A DNA stretch of 48,253 nucleotides from Mycobacterium sp. (GCA_023264765.1 JAHFVC010000007.1:1-48253); one strand, 5' to 3'; positions 8,314-17,005 are shown, counted from the first letter of the stretch. A program made the numbers and translations. Notes: a model not told the origin generated them from the sequence alone.

Positions 8314-9477
8314 TCACTGGGGCGCTACGACCCCTTGCACCTGGCTTACCTCCTTGGACAGCGCGTCGATCGCGCGGGACAGTTCCTGGCGTTGCGGCTC
8401 GGCGACGGTGTGGTAGGCGACGAATCCATCACCCATCCGATACTGGGACACCAGCTTTTCGACGTTGGCGAATTGCTCGTCGACTCGCTTGCCGAGGTCG
8501 GGGTTGCGCTCATCGAGGATGGGGCGCACCGAGGCCACCGCGGTCTGCGAGCCCTGCACGTTGGCGTTGAAGTCCCACAGGTCGGTGTGGCTGAAGATGT
8601 CCTCTTCGCCGCTGATCTTCGACTTGCTGATCTCGTCGAGCAGGCCCTGCGCGCCACCGGCGATCTGGGTGGAGTCGATGGTCCAGTCGGGCGCCTTCAC
8701 GTCGGCGTCGAGTTCCTTCACGTCGGCCAGCAGCTGATCGGCCAGTGCGGCGGCGTCGGGCTGCAGGCCGGTGACCCACAGCTGCTTCTCCAGGGCGTGG
8801 AACCCGGTCCACACCTGGCCCGGCTCCACGTCGACTTCCCGCAGGTCGATCCGCGGGTCCAGGTCGTTGGGGAAGGACGATGCGACCGGCTCGATGCGCT
8901 CGTAATAGGTTCGGGCGATGGGGAACTGAGTCTTCGCCTTGGCGATGTCACCGGCTTTGATGGCATCGACGAAGAGCTGGGTGGCCGGGATCAGCGCGTC
9001 GGTCTGACTGTTGACGTAGCGCTTGTAGTTGTCGGCGGCTTCCTTGAACTTGCCCTCGGTGTCCACCTGCACCGTGTCACCCCTGACCTTGAAGTCACCG
9101 CGGATACCGTCGCCGATCATGCCCGGCTTGCACGCGGTCTGGTACGTACCCGGTTGTGTCAGCTGGATGATGAACTTTCGAGAGAGACCTGGGGAGATGT
9201 TCTCCACCTCGCCCATCACCCGGTCACCCTCGCCGTAGACGTAGAACTCGGTCACCTTGGTGCCGTTGTTGGTGATGTTGAACGTCGTCGCCCCCGTCTT
9301 CGCTTCGGTACCCGACAACTCGCACACGGTGTCCGAGGCGTTGACTGTCACTTCGGACGCAGCACTACGGTTGCCGGCCTGCGGACTCTGCGCCTCCTGC
9401 TTGGCTGTACACCCTGCCAATGGGGCTCCGAGCAGGATAACGGCCGAAATAGCGCCCGGGAAAACAGACTTCCGCAC
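8314..9477 (-). CDS. efeO: EfeO-like iron-uptake lipoprotein (cupredoxin plus M75 domain)
   Basis: About 387 residues from GTG 9477. A lipoprotein signal ends in LAGC (Cys 23). A cupredoxin-like domain follows (about 40-130, with TYQTACKPGM), then an imelysin/peptidase-M75 domain (about 140-380) with the metal-binding HxxE motif in GFHALE near residue 226. This two-domain order is that of full-length EfeO, the periplasmic partner of the EfeU permease. GTG 9477 was preferred to the longer frame because it directly opens the lipobox signal. Regulon site 6 lies upstream. The gene is convergent with the MarR gene and divergent from the DUF347 gene. Confidence 0.92.
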   Translation of the reverse strand: MRKSVFPGAISAVILLGAPLAGCTAKQEAQSPQAGNRSAASEVTVNASDTVCELSGTEAKTGATTFNITNNGTKVTEFYVYGEGDRVMGEVENISPGLSRKFIIQLTQPGTYQTACKPGMIGDGIRGDFKVRGDTVQVDTEGKFKEAADNYKRYVNSQTDALIPATQLFVDAIKAGDIAKAKTQFPIARTYYERIEPVASSFPNDLDPRIDLREVDVEPGQVWTGFHALEKQLWVTGLQPDAAALADQLLADVKELDADVKAPDWTIDSTQIAGGAQGLLDEISKSKISGEEDIFSHTDLWDFNANVQGSQTAVASVRPILDERNPDLGKRVDEQFANVEKLVSQYRMGDGFVAYHTVAEPQRQELSRAIDALSKEVSQVQGVVAPQ

Positions 9478-9624
9478 AGTAATGAACCTCTCGTTTCTTA
9501 CGCTTGCAAGCTTCGGCAGGAACGATGCCGACAAATCGGACAGCCGCGGCCCCCTCGTCGATCGGTCACCGCCCAGCCGGGCACCCGCGGTTAGGTAAGG
9601 CGACCCTCAACAACGCCGTCGCAC

Positions 9625-9657
9625 ACAGTAGGCGACCCCGGCTGAAGGGACGCTGAG
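9625..9657 (-). promoter_or_regulatory. Regulon site 6: operator plus -10, facing efeO
   Basis: On the minus strand CTCAGC-GTCCC-TTCAGC (9657-9641) is followed by ten bases and TACTGT (9630-9625). It shares its gap with the right-facing site 7. Confidence 0.75.
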
Positions 9658-9719
9658 AAAGTACGGCAACCGCCTGAGCACGCCTGATTGGCGATTCAAG
9701 CGCCGGATCCGGACGATTC

Positions 9720-9752
9720 TTCAGCGTCGATTCAGCCAGCGCTCGATACGTT
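9720..9752 (+). promoter_or_regulatory. Regulon site 7: operator plus -10, facing the DUF347 gene
   Basis: TTCAGC-GTCGA-TTCAGC (9720-9736), a perfect hexamer repeat, is followed by ten bases and TACGTT (9747-9752). The predicted start coincides with ATG 9760, suggesting a leaderless message. Confidence 0.78.
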
Positions 9753-9759
9753 CGGCCGC

Positions 9760-11022
9760 ATGACGAAAACAGTGCCATCCGTGGCCCACCCAGGACGCAT
9801 GATGTTGAGCAAAGTTCCCGAGGTCACGATGTGGTTCTGGATCATCAAGATCCTCTGTACCACCGTCGGCGAGAGTTTCGCGGACTGGATCAACATGGGG
9901 CTCGGCGTGGGCCTGAACATGACAGCGGTGATCTTCACCGTGGTCCTGGGCGCGGTTCTCGGGCTTCAGATGGCTCTCAAACGGTATGTCCCAGTGGTCT
10001 ATTGGCTAACCGTCGTCGTCCTCAGCGTCGCCGGAACCCTCTACACCGACATTCTCACCGATTCGCTCGGCGTCCCACTGGCGCTGAGCACAACGGTCTT
10101 TTCCGTGCTTCTGGCTGTCGTGTTCGGCATCTGGTACGCCCGAGAAGGAACGCTGTCCATCCACAGCATCGTGACGCTGCCCCGCGAAGCCTTCTACTGG
10201 CTGGCCGTACTGGTGACCTTCGCACTCGGTACCGCCATCGGAGACTGGACATTGCAGCTGACCGGATGGACTCCGGGTATCTCGGTGCTGCTGCCCACCG
10301 GACTGATCGTGTCGATCGTCGTCGGCTGGCGGTTGGGCGCCAATGCCGTCCTGTCGTTCTGGCTCGCCTACATCCTCACCCGTCCGCTCGGCGCCAACCT
10401 GGGCGACTGGTTCGCCTCGGCGTCAGTTGATGGCGGGCTCGGGTTGGGCTACGGGATCACCAGCGTGATCTTCCTGGTGGCGATCCTCGGCGCCGTTGTC
10501 TACCTCACGGTTTCCCACGCAGATGTCATCGACGGCAACGCCGAAACCGTGACGCCCGTGGCGGTCACGCGCCCAGCGCGCGAGCGGGTGATGCTCGGGT
10601 ACTTCGCCGCCGTGGCCGTCGCCACCGGCGCATTGCTGGGTTGGGCGGGATCCCAACCGCACGCCGCGCCCGCGGCGAGCGACGAAGCCGAGGGCGGCTC
10701 CGCCGCGACCGCAACGGAGTCTCTGACACCCGGCCAGGCAAGCGCGACGTTCCCGCCGATGCGCATCGCCGCCTATACGACGATCGTGCAGGACACGCTG
10801 TCGAAAGTTCAGTCCGGTGATCAAGCCGGCGCGACGGCGCGGATCACCGATCTGGAGACGGCGTGGGACAGCGATCAACCCACCCTGGAGCCGATGAACT
10901 CCCAGGTGTGGACAGTCCTGGACGGTCAGATCGACGCGGTGTTGCATGCGGTGCGCGCAACACAACCCGACACCGGTCAAGAAACTGACACGCTGACAAC
11001 ACTTTTGGGAAATCTGAGGTGA
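9760..11022 (+). CDS. DUF347/COG4705 repeat membrane protein with extracytoplasmic tail
   Basis: About 420 residues. The N-terminal two thirds are polytopic and contain the repeated signature of this family: KVPEVTMWFWIIKILCTTVG followed by ESFADWI, then LYTDILTD, GTAIGDWT and TRPLGANLGDWFA, each with a conserved Asp. A last helix near residues 280-300 is followed by an Ala/Ser-rich linker and a soluble tail of about 95 residues. The family has no established function; members often sit beside two-component genes. ATG 9760 is chosen because site 7 places the transcription start there; ATG 9799 is the alternative and begins closer to family homology. Acidic residues repeated in the helices suggest cation handling, but that is inference. 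Confidence 0.88.
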   Translation: MTKTVPSVAHPGRMMLSKVPEVTMWFWIIKILCTTVGESFADWINMGLGVGLNMTAVIFTVVLGAVLGLQMALKRYVPVVYWLTVVVLSVAGTLYTDILTDSLGVPLALSTTVFSVLLAVVFGIWYAREGTLSIHSIVTLPREAFYWLAVLVTFALGTAIGDWTLQLTGWTPGISVLLPTGLIVSIVVGWRLGANAVLSFWLAYILTRPLGANLGDWFASASVDGGLGLGYGITSVIFLVAILGAVVYLTVSHADVIDGNAETVTPVAVTRPARERVMLGYFAAVAVATGALLGWAGSQPHAAPAASDEAEGGSAATATESLTPGQASATFPPMRIAAYTTIVQDTLSKVQSGDQAGATARITDLETAWDSDQPTLEPMNSQVWTVLDGQIDAVLHAVRATQPDTGQETDTLTTLLGNLR

Positions 11023-11205
11023 CGAGCCGGCTCTCTGTCGTCGAATTCGGCGGACGGGATACCTGACGAGGTCGAATAGCCTGTGCGGCAACGTCGTAAG
11101 GCATCGGCTCGGCTCCGGAGCGCTCTCCTTCGCCGTGTCGGCGACTCCGCGAAGCGGCCGGCAGAGATGTTCTGCCGGCCGCGATCAGGAGGCGTGACGT
11201 CGGCG

Positions 11206-11397
11206 CTACTCCCCGGGACCGTCCGGAACGTCTCCGGGCTCGGGCAGATCGGGTTGCCCTGGGATGTCGGGGCCGTTGACGGCAGGCGCTTGCGGCACCG
11301 GCGCGCCAGTCGGCAACGCCACGGCGATTCCGCCACCCACGCCCAACAGGACAGCAGTCCCGGCGCAACCCACGGCGATCTTGAACCGTTTACTCAT
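11206..11397 (-). CDS. Small secreted Pro/Gly-rich protein
   Basis: 63 residues with a start ATG behind AAGGAG. The N terminus MSKRFK is followed by a hydrophobic signal segment (AGTAVLLGVGGGIAVALP), then a short tail rich in Pro, Gly, Asp and Glu. The tail is acidic and probably unstructured, which could suit cation binding or wall association. No family is recognised. Site 8 faces it from 11476, so it belongs to the predicted regulon. Confidence 0.7.
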   Translation of the reverse strand: MSKRFKIAVGCAGTAVLLGVGGGIAVALPTGAPVPQAPAVNGPDIPGQPDLPEPGDVPDGPGE

Positions 11398-11443
11398 GAC
11401 ACCATCTCCTTCTGCAACGTCGCGGCTCGACATATACAGTCCC

Positions 11444-11476
11444 ACTGTCGCCGACACAACCTGAACGGAGGCTGAA
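11444..11476 (-). promoter_or_regulatory. Regulon site 8: operator plus -10, facing the small secreted gene
   Basis: On the minus strand TTCAGC-CTCCG-TTCAGG (11476-11460) is followed by ten bases and GACAGT (11449-11444). It stands back-to-back with site 9, only 14 bp away. Confidence 0.68.
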
Positions 11477-11490
11477 TCATTCTGGCGCAC

Positions 11491-11523
11491 TTCAGCGTTC
11501 ATTCAGGTTCTAGGTCTCACGCT
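11491..11523 (+). promoter_or_regulatory. Regulon site 9: operator plus -10 facing right, no clear gene
   Basis: TTCAGC-GTTCA-TTCAGG (11491-11507) is followed by ten bases and CACGCT (11518-11523). The predicted start is near 11530. The first clear gene to the right begins at 11814 and has its own likely promoter, so the product of this promoter is unknown. Confidence 0.62.
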
Positions 11524-11801
11524 CTGCAATCCTCGACAAGCGATCGCCGGAACCGTGGCAACGTGGACATACGTTGAGCAACGACGCCAGTTGCGCTCAT
11601 GCCTTGCTGACGGATCCATTTACTGAAGACATCTTCAGGAACGGCCAACGACTGTGGCTAATAACCTAGGACCCCAGTCCTCGCGCTCCCCCAGCAGCTA
11701 TATGACCGCAATGTTCCCGGCAGCTAATCCAAAATCCCTCCGTTACAATCGATAAAGGCAAGCACCCAGGAGTTTGCCTGGTCGCGATCCGCTTGGGTTG
11801 C
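11524..11801 (+). other. Gene-poor gap downstream of regulon site 9
   Basis: No convincing gene. It contains a possible 23-codon frame from GTG 11555 and a 16-base inverted repeat, CTGAAGACATCTTCAG (11623-11638), which resembles the TTCAG half-site in inverted form. Either a small RNA or decayed sequence would fit. Confidence 0.3.
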
Positions 11802-11813
11802 TACTGTCCGGCC

Positions 11814-12761
11814 ATGGCTCACCGAGAACCGACCTGCGGCCGACCCTCCTCGGGAAATGCCGGCAGTGGTCATGAGTTTCGTTATGTAACAACGAAGTCA
11901 GCCCCCGAGTCGACCATCCTCAAGGCCACGACCCGAAATACGGGAACACATCCCGAAGGCCCAGGCGCGTTGTGTGCGGCCCTCACCGAACTTGCCCTGC
12001 AACATATCCGGATCCGCCACGTCAACCGCACCTCTCGGAACAGCATCCTTGGGGATGCCGACGCCAACGTGTCGTTGACGAGCTATGGGAAGCGCATCTC
12101 CACGGTATGGCAGACGATCGAGACCATCGGGGCCGGAAATATCAGACCCCGCCGCCTCATCCTGTGGCTTGACGATGCCGAAGCGTTGGCCCAACTCCCG
12201 ACCACATTGCAAAGGCTGCAGGCCCGCGGGCTGGAAGTCCGACCCTGCCCGGATTACGGCCCGCACAAGAAGTATTTCCCCTATGTCAATGACATCCTCC
12301 CGTTGCACCCCGTCCGCACCCTGGTCACCGCCGACGACGACGTCTTGTATCCGGCCAACTGGCTGAAAGACCTTCTGAGCGTGCACCACCCGAATCAGGT
12401 GACCGCATTCCGGGCAAGACTCCGTGTCGACGCTCCGTACCGTTCATGGCCGATGTGCGATACGACCGAAGCGTCGGAAGCCGTGTTCGCGACTGGCACG
12501 TCCGGCGTTGCGTACCCGCCGACGGTACTTCGCACGCTGAGAGATCGTGGCGACGACTTCACCCGGGTGTGCCCGCACGCCGACGATTTCTGGCTGCACT
12601 ACGCCACGATCGCCTCAGGTATGCACGCACGCCAAGTTCGCGATACCGCCGCGCTGTGGTGGTCTGTGCCCATCGCGCTCAACCGAGGACTCTGGGACGG
12701 CACCGGAGAGGCAAATGACGCCATCGCTGACCGAACACGTCAGTGCTGGATGGAGACCTGA
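11814..12761 (+). CDS. Glycosyltransferase-like protein with DDD motif
   Basis: About 315 residues. The core reads SLTSYGKRISTVWQTIETI, then RRLILWLDD, YGPHKKYFPYV and TADDDVLYPANWL. This is the pattern of a GT-A glycosyltransferase group with a DxD-type metal and nucleotide-sugar site (DDD). Its acceptor and donor are unknown. ATG 11814 lies six bases after TACTGT (11802-11807), consistent with a leaderless message; the first 75 residues before the core are poorly conserved in appearance, so the true start may be later. It stands alone between gene-poor gaps. Confidence 0.72.
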   Translation: MAHREPTCGRPSSGNAGSGHEFRYVTTKSAPESTILKATTRNTGTHPEGPGALCAALTELALQHIRIRHVNRTSRNSILGDADANVSLTSYGKRISTVWQTIETIGAGNIRPRRLILWLDDAEALAQLPTTLQRLQARGLEVRPCPDYGPHKKYFPYVNDILPLHPVRTLVTADDDVLYPANWLKDLLSVHHPNQVTAFRARLRVDAPYRSWPMCDTTEASEAVFATGTSGVAYPPTVLRTLRDRGDDFTRVCPHADDFWLHYATIASGMHARQVRDTAALWWSVPIALNRGLWDGTGEANDAIADRTRQCWMET

Positions 12762-13368
12762 AACGAATGGTGCGGCATGTCTGCGGTCCGAATCAGGGAC
12801 GAGCACCCGGCGCCGCCCTCATCGCACGTCGCCGGAAACGCGACGCAGTTCAGTCGGTTGAGTGTGACGGCTGGGACTCAGCCGAGCAATGGACGCGGAG
12901 CGCCGCCTACCCCGATCGGGGTGATCAAACGGACCTCCGCAGCGACACTTCGCCACCCCGGTCAAATCCGGGCACCACGAAATGTCGGACTGATGGTCCA
13001 CGCTTTCGCTTCAAAAGCAATTTGCTAGATAGTCCTCAATGGCGTGATTGTTCACGCTGCAGAGCGTTCACCCAGTCAAGCCATCCGCTATTCAACCTTT
13101 CGGCTCAAACGCAAGTGAAACGAAGAAGCAGCTCGTCAGTACATGCTGCTACGGGGCAATTACGCGTAGGTGTTCCCCGGACATACCAGCTAGAAGCCGG
13201 ATAAGTTCCTTCTACCAGTTGCTGAATTTCTATTCCTTAACCAATGCTGCGCATATCGTGAGTGTCAGCAATAGAAAAGATTTGAACCCAAAAGGCTTGG
13301 AATTACACGCAACTTGGTGTCAACATGATCTTCCGGTCCCCCTCATGGAGTTTTCGCCGTGGCCCGCC
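12762..13368. other. Gene-poor gap, locally AT-richer
   Basis: Six hundred bases with no reading frame that resembles a protein. From about 13,010 to 13,330 the base composition is visibly less GC-rich than the surroundings, as in remnants of acquired DNA. I see no terminal repeats, tRNA or transposase sequence. Confidence 0.4.
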
Positions 13369-14511
13369 CTACTGAATCACCGGTGCGCCGCGATGATCGC
13401 TACCGGTCGTGTCGCCGTCGGCAACAGGTGGCGCGCGGTGAATAACACACCTGCCGCCACCGGACCGCTTGGCCTCGTACATGGCCGCGTCAGCGTGCCT
13501 GAGCACGTCGTCGACGGAGAAGTGCGGATCGTCGGTGACGCCGGAAGCAATGCCGACGCTTGCTGTCGTGACAGATCCCTCGACATCGACACGGGTCAAC
13601 GCGCCGAGGCGCCGCGATAGGGCCTCATCGGTGTTCGGCACCTCGGAGATGACGGCCAGAACCAGCTCGTCGCCACCGATCCGCGCGGTGATGTCGTTCT
13701 CCCGAGCAACTGATCTCAGTTTGTCGGCCATGGTCCTCAGTGCGGTGTCACCGGCCGAGTGGCCCAGCCGATCGTTGAGCTGTTTGAACCGGTCAACATC
13801 GCACACCGCAATCGTGACCGTGACGGAATTCGGCCGTCGGGCAAGGTTCGCGGCCACAGCGGCGTACAGTCCCCGTCGGTTCCGCAAACCCGTCAGAGCG
13901 TCGTAATCCGCGGACCGCGCGGTTCGCTCGATGGCGCTACGTCCGCGCGCGATCACGGCCACCATCCCCACCGGGGCCAGCACCACCCATACGACGGCCG
14001 GTACGTAGTAGACGAACAACCGGAAACCGTCGGACGGTTCGGACAGCATCGCCCAGCCGACGATTCCAGCAATGAGCGCCGCGCTAAAAGCGCAGTGCAG
14101 AAACAAGATTCGGGCCCCCATGATGAATCCGGCGAAGATGCCGAGCATTGCCAGGTACAGGGTTGTACACAGCCGGGCCTCCGGCGTGGCCATTGTGAGT
14201 GCAAACGCCGCCAGCGCGCAGTCCGCCCAGACGATGTAGGCCAGTGCGAGCCGGTAGCTCGGCCAGCGACCGAGCAACCACCGCAACCCGACGAGAATCG
14301 CGGTCGTCAGCACCGCGATCTGCACAAAGCGCGCGACAACCCCTTGCGGGCCCTCCGGATGGAACTGCACGGCGACGCCGAGGACGGCCACCAGGAGACA
14401 CGACACTCCGATGAACCGCTGAAACGGTCTCGTGTTGCGGCCCTCACGTAACGCACGGGTGGCAAACCGGTATTCGCCAAGGCCCCACCCGGAGCCGGGA
14501 ATCGCAGACAT
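13369..14511 (-). CDS. Membrane-bound GGDEF protein (putative diguanylate cyclase)
   Basis: 380 residues. The N-terminal half has about six hydrophobic helices (residues 28-200), followed by a GGDEF domain starting at DALTGLRNRRGL. The active-site loop reads IGGDEL, with Leu in place of the usual Phe, and an inhibitory I-site RxxD (REND) precedes it by five residues. Substitution of the last residue of the motif is often tolerated, so activity is plausible. The enzyme would make cyclic di-GMP from GTP. No partner gene is adjacent. Confidence 0.88.
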   Translation of the reverse strand: MSAIPGSGWGLGEYRFATRALREGRNTRPFQRFIGVSCLLVAVLGVAVQFHPEGPQGVVARFVQIAVLTTAILVGLRWLLGRWPSYRLALAYIVWADCALAAFALTMATPEARLCTTLYLAMLGIFAGFIMGARILFLHCAFSAALIAGIVGWAMLSEPSDGFRLFVYYVPAVVWVVLAPVGMVAVIARGRSAIERTARSADYDALTGLRNRRGLYAAVAANLARRPNSVTVTIAVCDVDRFKQLNDRLGHSAGDTALRTMADKLRSVARENDITARIGGDELVLAVISEVPNTDEALSRRLGALTRVDVEGSVTTASVGIASGVTDDPHFSVDDVLRHADAAMYEAKRSGGGRCVIHRAPPVADGDTTGSDHRGAPVIQ

Positions 14512-14965
14512 AGAGCGCTCACACTAGTGCCTGGCATCCCACCGTAGCTAACTTTTCGCAAAGCGAAGTCTCGCAAATAGTCAAGTGCCCCGGCTGCTAC
14601 TCCGCCGATCACACGCATTTCTGTTCGCACGGCGGCCGGAACGGTACGCGACGCCCGATCGCTGGCGATGTTTGAGCACATCACGGTCAAGCACTCGCCG
14701 CCGGCAGCGGCGAGGCGTCGTGTGCATTCGAAGCGAGCGCCTGAGCCCCAGCATCAAGACAATCGCACCGGTGGAGGCCTTGACCTCGTTCTTCATGCCG
14801 CCCCGCGGACGTTTTTGGAGTTTTTGTATGACCATCTACTTTGATGGAAGTTCATTTCCCAGATGAATTCGGCGATTCGCTGACCATCACCAGAACATGG
14901 TCATACACTTTGCCCAAAGATGTCCGCGACCCATCGTCGGCGCCACCGGAAGGTAAGAGGCTTCA
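14512..14965. other. Gene-poor gap upstream of the P450 gene
   Basis: No supported gene. Short frames on both strands are Arg/Ser-rich. One minus-strand frame (14581-14835) contains GGMKNEVKASTGAIVLMLGL, which might be the end of a decayed gene, but I cannot place it in a family. The P450 promoter must lie in the last 100 bases. Confidence 0.4.
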
Positions 14966-16219
14966 ATGTCCCCAAACAACAGTGCTCCCAGCGTGTTCGA
15001 TGCTGACCTCCCGACGCTCACCTATGGCCTCACCGCGACCCCACACGACATCCACTCCGACGTAGTACTGGCGCAATCACGGGCGCCCATCGCCATCGGA
15101 CCCCTCGGACCAGAGATACTGTCCTATGATCTGGCTCGGGACATATTGCGCGACAGCCGGTTCCGACTTCCCGCCGGTATCACTCTGGCCGCCCAGGGCA
15201 TCACCTCAGGTCCGCTATTCGACAAGATGGCCGGCAGCCTGTTGGGTTTGGACGGCGCACCCCACGCCCGGCTGCGGAAACTGGTCTCGCGGGCTTTCAC
15301 TCCCCGTGCGACTTCACGCCTGCACGACGTGATCCAGGAAGTGGTCAACGAGCTGATCGACCGGGTAATCGACGCCGGCCACTGCGATGTCGTGAGCGAC
15401 ATCGCTCGTCCGTACCCCACCCCCATCATGTGTGCACTACTGGGCGCGCCGCGAGAGGATTGGCAGCAATTCGCCGACTGGACCGACGAGGTGTTCAAGG
15501 CTTTCAACTTCCAGCCCGACGCCACCTTCGAGGAATCCGCGATCATGCGCGCATGGAGCGAACTCGACGCCTACGTCGACGACATGGTCGCTGCTCGCCG
15601 AGATAATCTGACCGATGATCTTCTGTCAGAACTCATTCGGGCCGAAAGCGACGGAGACCGACTCAACCTCGACGAGCTTCGCATGCTGGTGGCAGGCTTC
15701 CTCATGGCGGGAACAGACACCACGCGAAACCAACTGGCGGCCTCGGTCCAGGTGCTCTGCGAGCACCCGGACCAATGGGAAAAGCTTCGCGACCAACCCG
15801 AACTGGCGATGCAAGCAGTCGAAGAAAGCATGCGCCACTCACCGGCGGCCTGCATCGTGCCGCGCACCGCCACCGAAGATGCGGAATTCGGTGGCTACAC
15901 GTTCCCGGCAGGTACTTTTGTCCTCGCGAACACCTTCGCAGCCAACCGAGATCCAGCGATCTACGACGATGCTGACCGCTTCGACATCACCCGACGAGAC
16001 GCACCTGCGATCCTGACCTTCGGCGGTGGCGCGCACTATTGCCTGGGCGCCAACCTGGCCCGCCGCGAATTGGCCGAAGCACTCACCGTGCTCACCCGCC
16101 GACTCCCGGCCCCGCGCCGAGTCGGTCCCGCGCCGTGGAAATCGCTGCTGGGTATGACCGGTCCGACAACGCTTCCCATCGAGTTTGCCGGCGAACGGCT
16201 CGTAACCGCTGATGCGTAG
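14966..16219 (+). CDS. Cytochrome P450
   Basis: 417 residues, normal for a soluble bacterial P450. Key motifs are the oxygen-activation helix AGTDTT (248-253), ExxR (E287-S-M-R290) and the heme-binding loop FGGGAHYCLGANLARRE, whose Cys 359 is the heme ligand. A short AT-rich stretch and AGGTAAGAGG lie before the ATG. The downstream TetR gene overlaps the stop by eight bases, so the pair is translationally linked and the regulator probably controls the P450. No ferredoxin is adjacent. The substrate cannot be told from sequence. Confidence 0.95.
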   Translation: MSPNNSAPSVFDADLPTLTYGLTATPHDIHSDVVLAQSRAPIAIGPLGPEILSYDLARDILRDSRFRLPAGITLAAQGITSGPLFDKMAGSLLGLDGAPHARLRKLVSRAFTPRATSRLHDVIQEVVNELIDRVIDAGHCDVVSDIARPYPTPIMCALLGAPREDWQQFADWTDEVFKAFNFQPDATFEESAIMRAWSELDAYVDDMVAARRDNLTDDLLSELIRAESDGDRLNLDELRMLVAGFLMAGTDTTRNQLAASVQVLCEHPDQWEKLRDQPELAMQAVEESMRHSPAACIVPRTATEDAEFGGYTFPAGTFVLANTFAANRDPAIYDDADRFDITRRDAPAILTFGGGAHYCLGANLARRELAEALTVLTRRLPAPRRVGPAPWKSLLGMTGPTTLPIEFAGERLVTADA

Positions 16220-16895
16220 TCGCGGCTGGGCGGGTTCCGCACCTACCTCGGACGAGGACGCCATAGCCCGCATTTTGGATGCGGTAGACGACGAAATCGC
16301 CGAACACGGACCGGCCATACGCTTTAGCGACGTCGCCCGCAGGCTCGGCATCACCCGCCAGACTGTCTACCGCTACTTCCCCAACTCCGACGCGCTGCTC
16401 ATCGCCAGCTCCATGCGGGCGGTCAACGGATTTATCGACCAGGTGGCACAACACTCGAAGGGTCTCCACGACCCAGTCACCGCGGTTATCGAAAGCATCG
16501 CGTTCGGAGTCGAGAATCTCACTGGCGACCCGCAACTGGAGAACCTCTTAGCCCGGCCACACGAGGGCCAAGCCATCGCCTCGCTTACCTCCGACGCAGC
16601 GATCGCCTTTTGCCTTTCGGTCTTCGATCGCCTAGATGTCGATTGGAAGCTGCACGGATTCGACACCGCGGCGCTGCGGGACCTTGCCGAGATGACACTG
16701 CGCACCGTGCACTCGCTGCTCGTCGATCCCGGGCAATCCCCGCGCGATGCGGTCGCACTACGCCGCTTCCTCACTCAATGGCTCGGTCCTGCGATCCTCT
16801 ACCCTCGAATGACGTCGCTGTCGATCTTGGAACAACGACCGTCCTCTGATCGACGCATCGAAGCAGACAGGCGCAGCCCGCTTCGTCGGCCATAA
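16212..16895 (+). CDS. TetR-family regulator coupled to the P450
   Basis: 227 residues. The DNA-binding domain is at about 17-65 with FSDVARRLGITRQTVYRYFPNSDALL, a canonical TetR helix-turn-helix, followed by an all-helical ligand domain. The start ATG lies inside the last codons of the P450 gene. The C-terminal 30 residues are Arg/Ser-rich and look like an extension read past the usual end. It is probably an autorepressor of the P450 operon. Confidence 0.88.
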   Translation: MRSRGWAGSAPTSDEDAIARILDAVDDEIAEHGPAIRFSDVARRLGITRQTVYRYFPNSDALLIASSMRAVNGFIDQVAQHSKGLHDPVTAVIESIAFGVENLTGDPQLENLLARPHEGQAIASLTSDAAIAFCLSVFDRLDVDWKLHGFDTAALRDLAEMTLRTVHSLLVDPGQSPRDAVALRRFLTQWLGPAILYPRMTSLSILEQRPSSDRRIEADRRSPLRRP

Positions 16896-17005
16896 GAGCT
16901 GCCCCCTCGTACCTCTCAGCTTCACGTCGGGCAGACGCCGAGTGCAACGGCTGACGTGACAGACGGCCTTCTGCGGCGTGCCAACACGGTCTGATACCTC
17001 TGCTC

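Noticed and set aside
12743..13204. Plus-strand frame after the glycosyltransferase gene
   Set aside because: Arg/Ser/Thr-rich, no ribosome-binding site and no domain; not a credible gene.
14581..14835. Possible transposase end on the minus strand
   Set aside because: A short hydrophobic stretch is suggestive, but there are no catalytic residues, terminal repeats or target duplications to support it.
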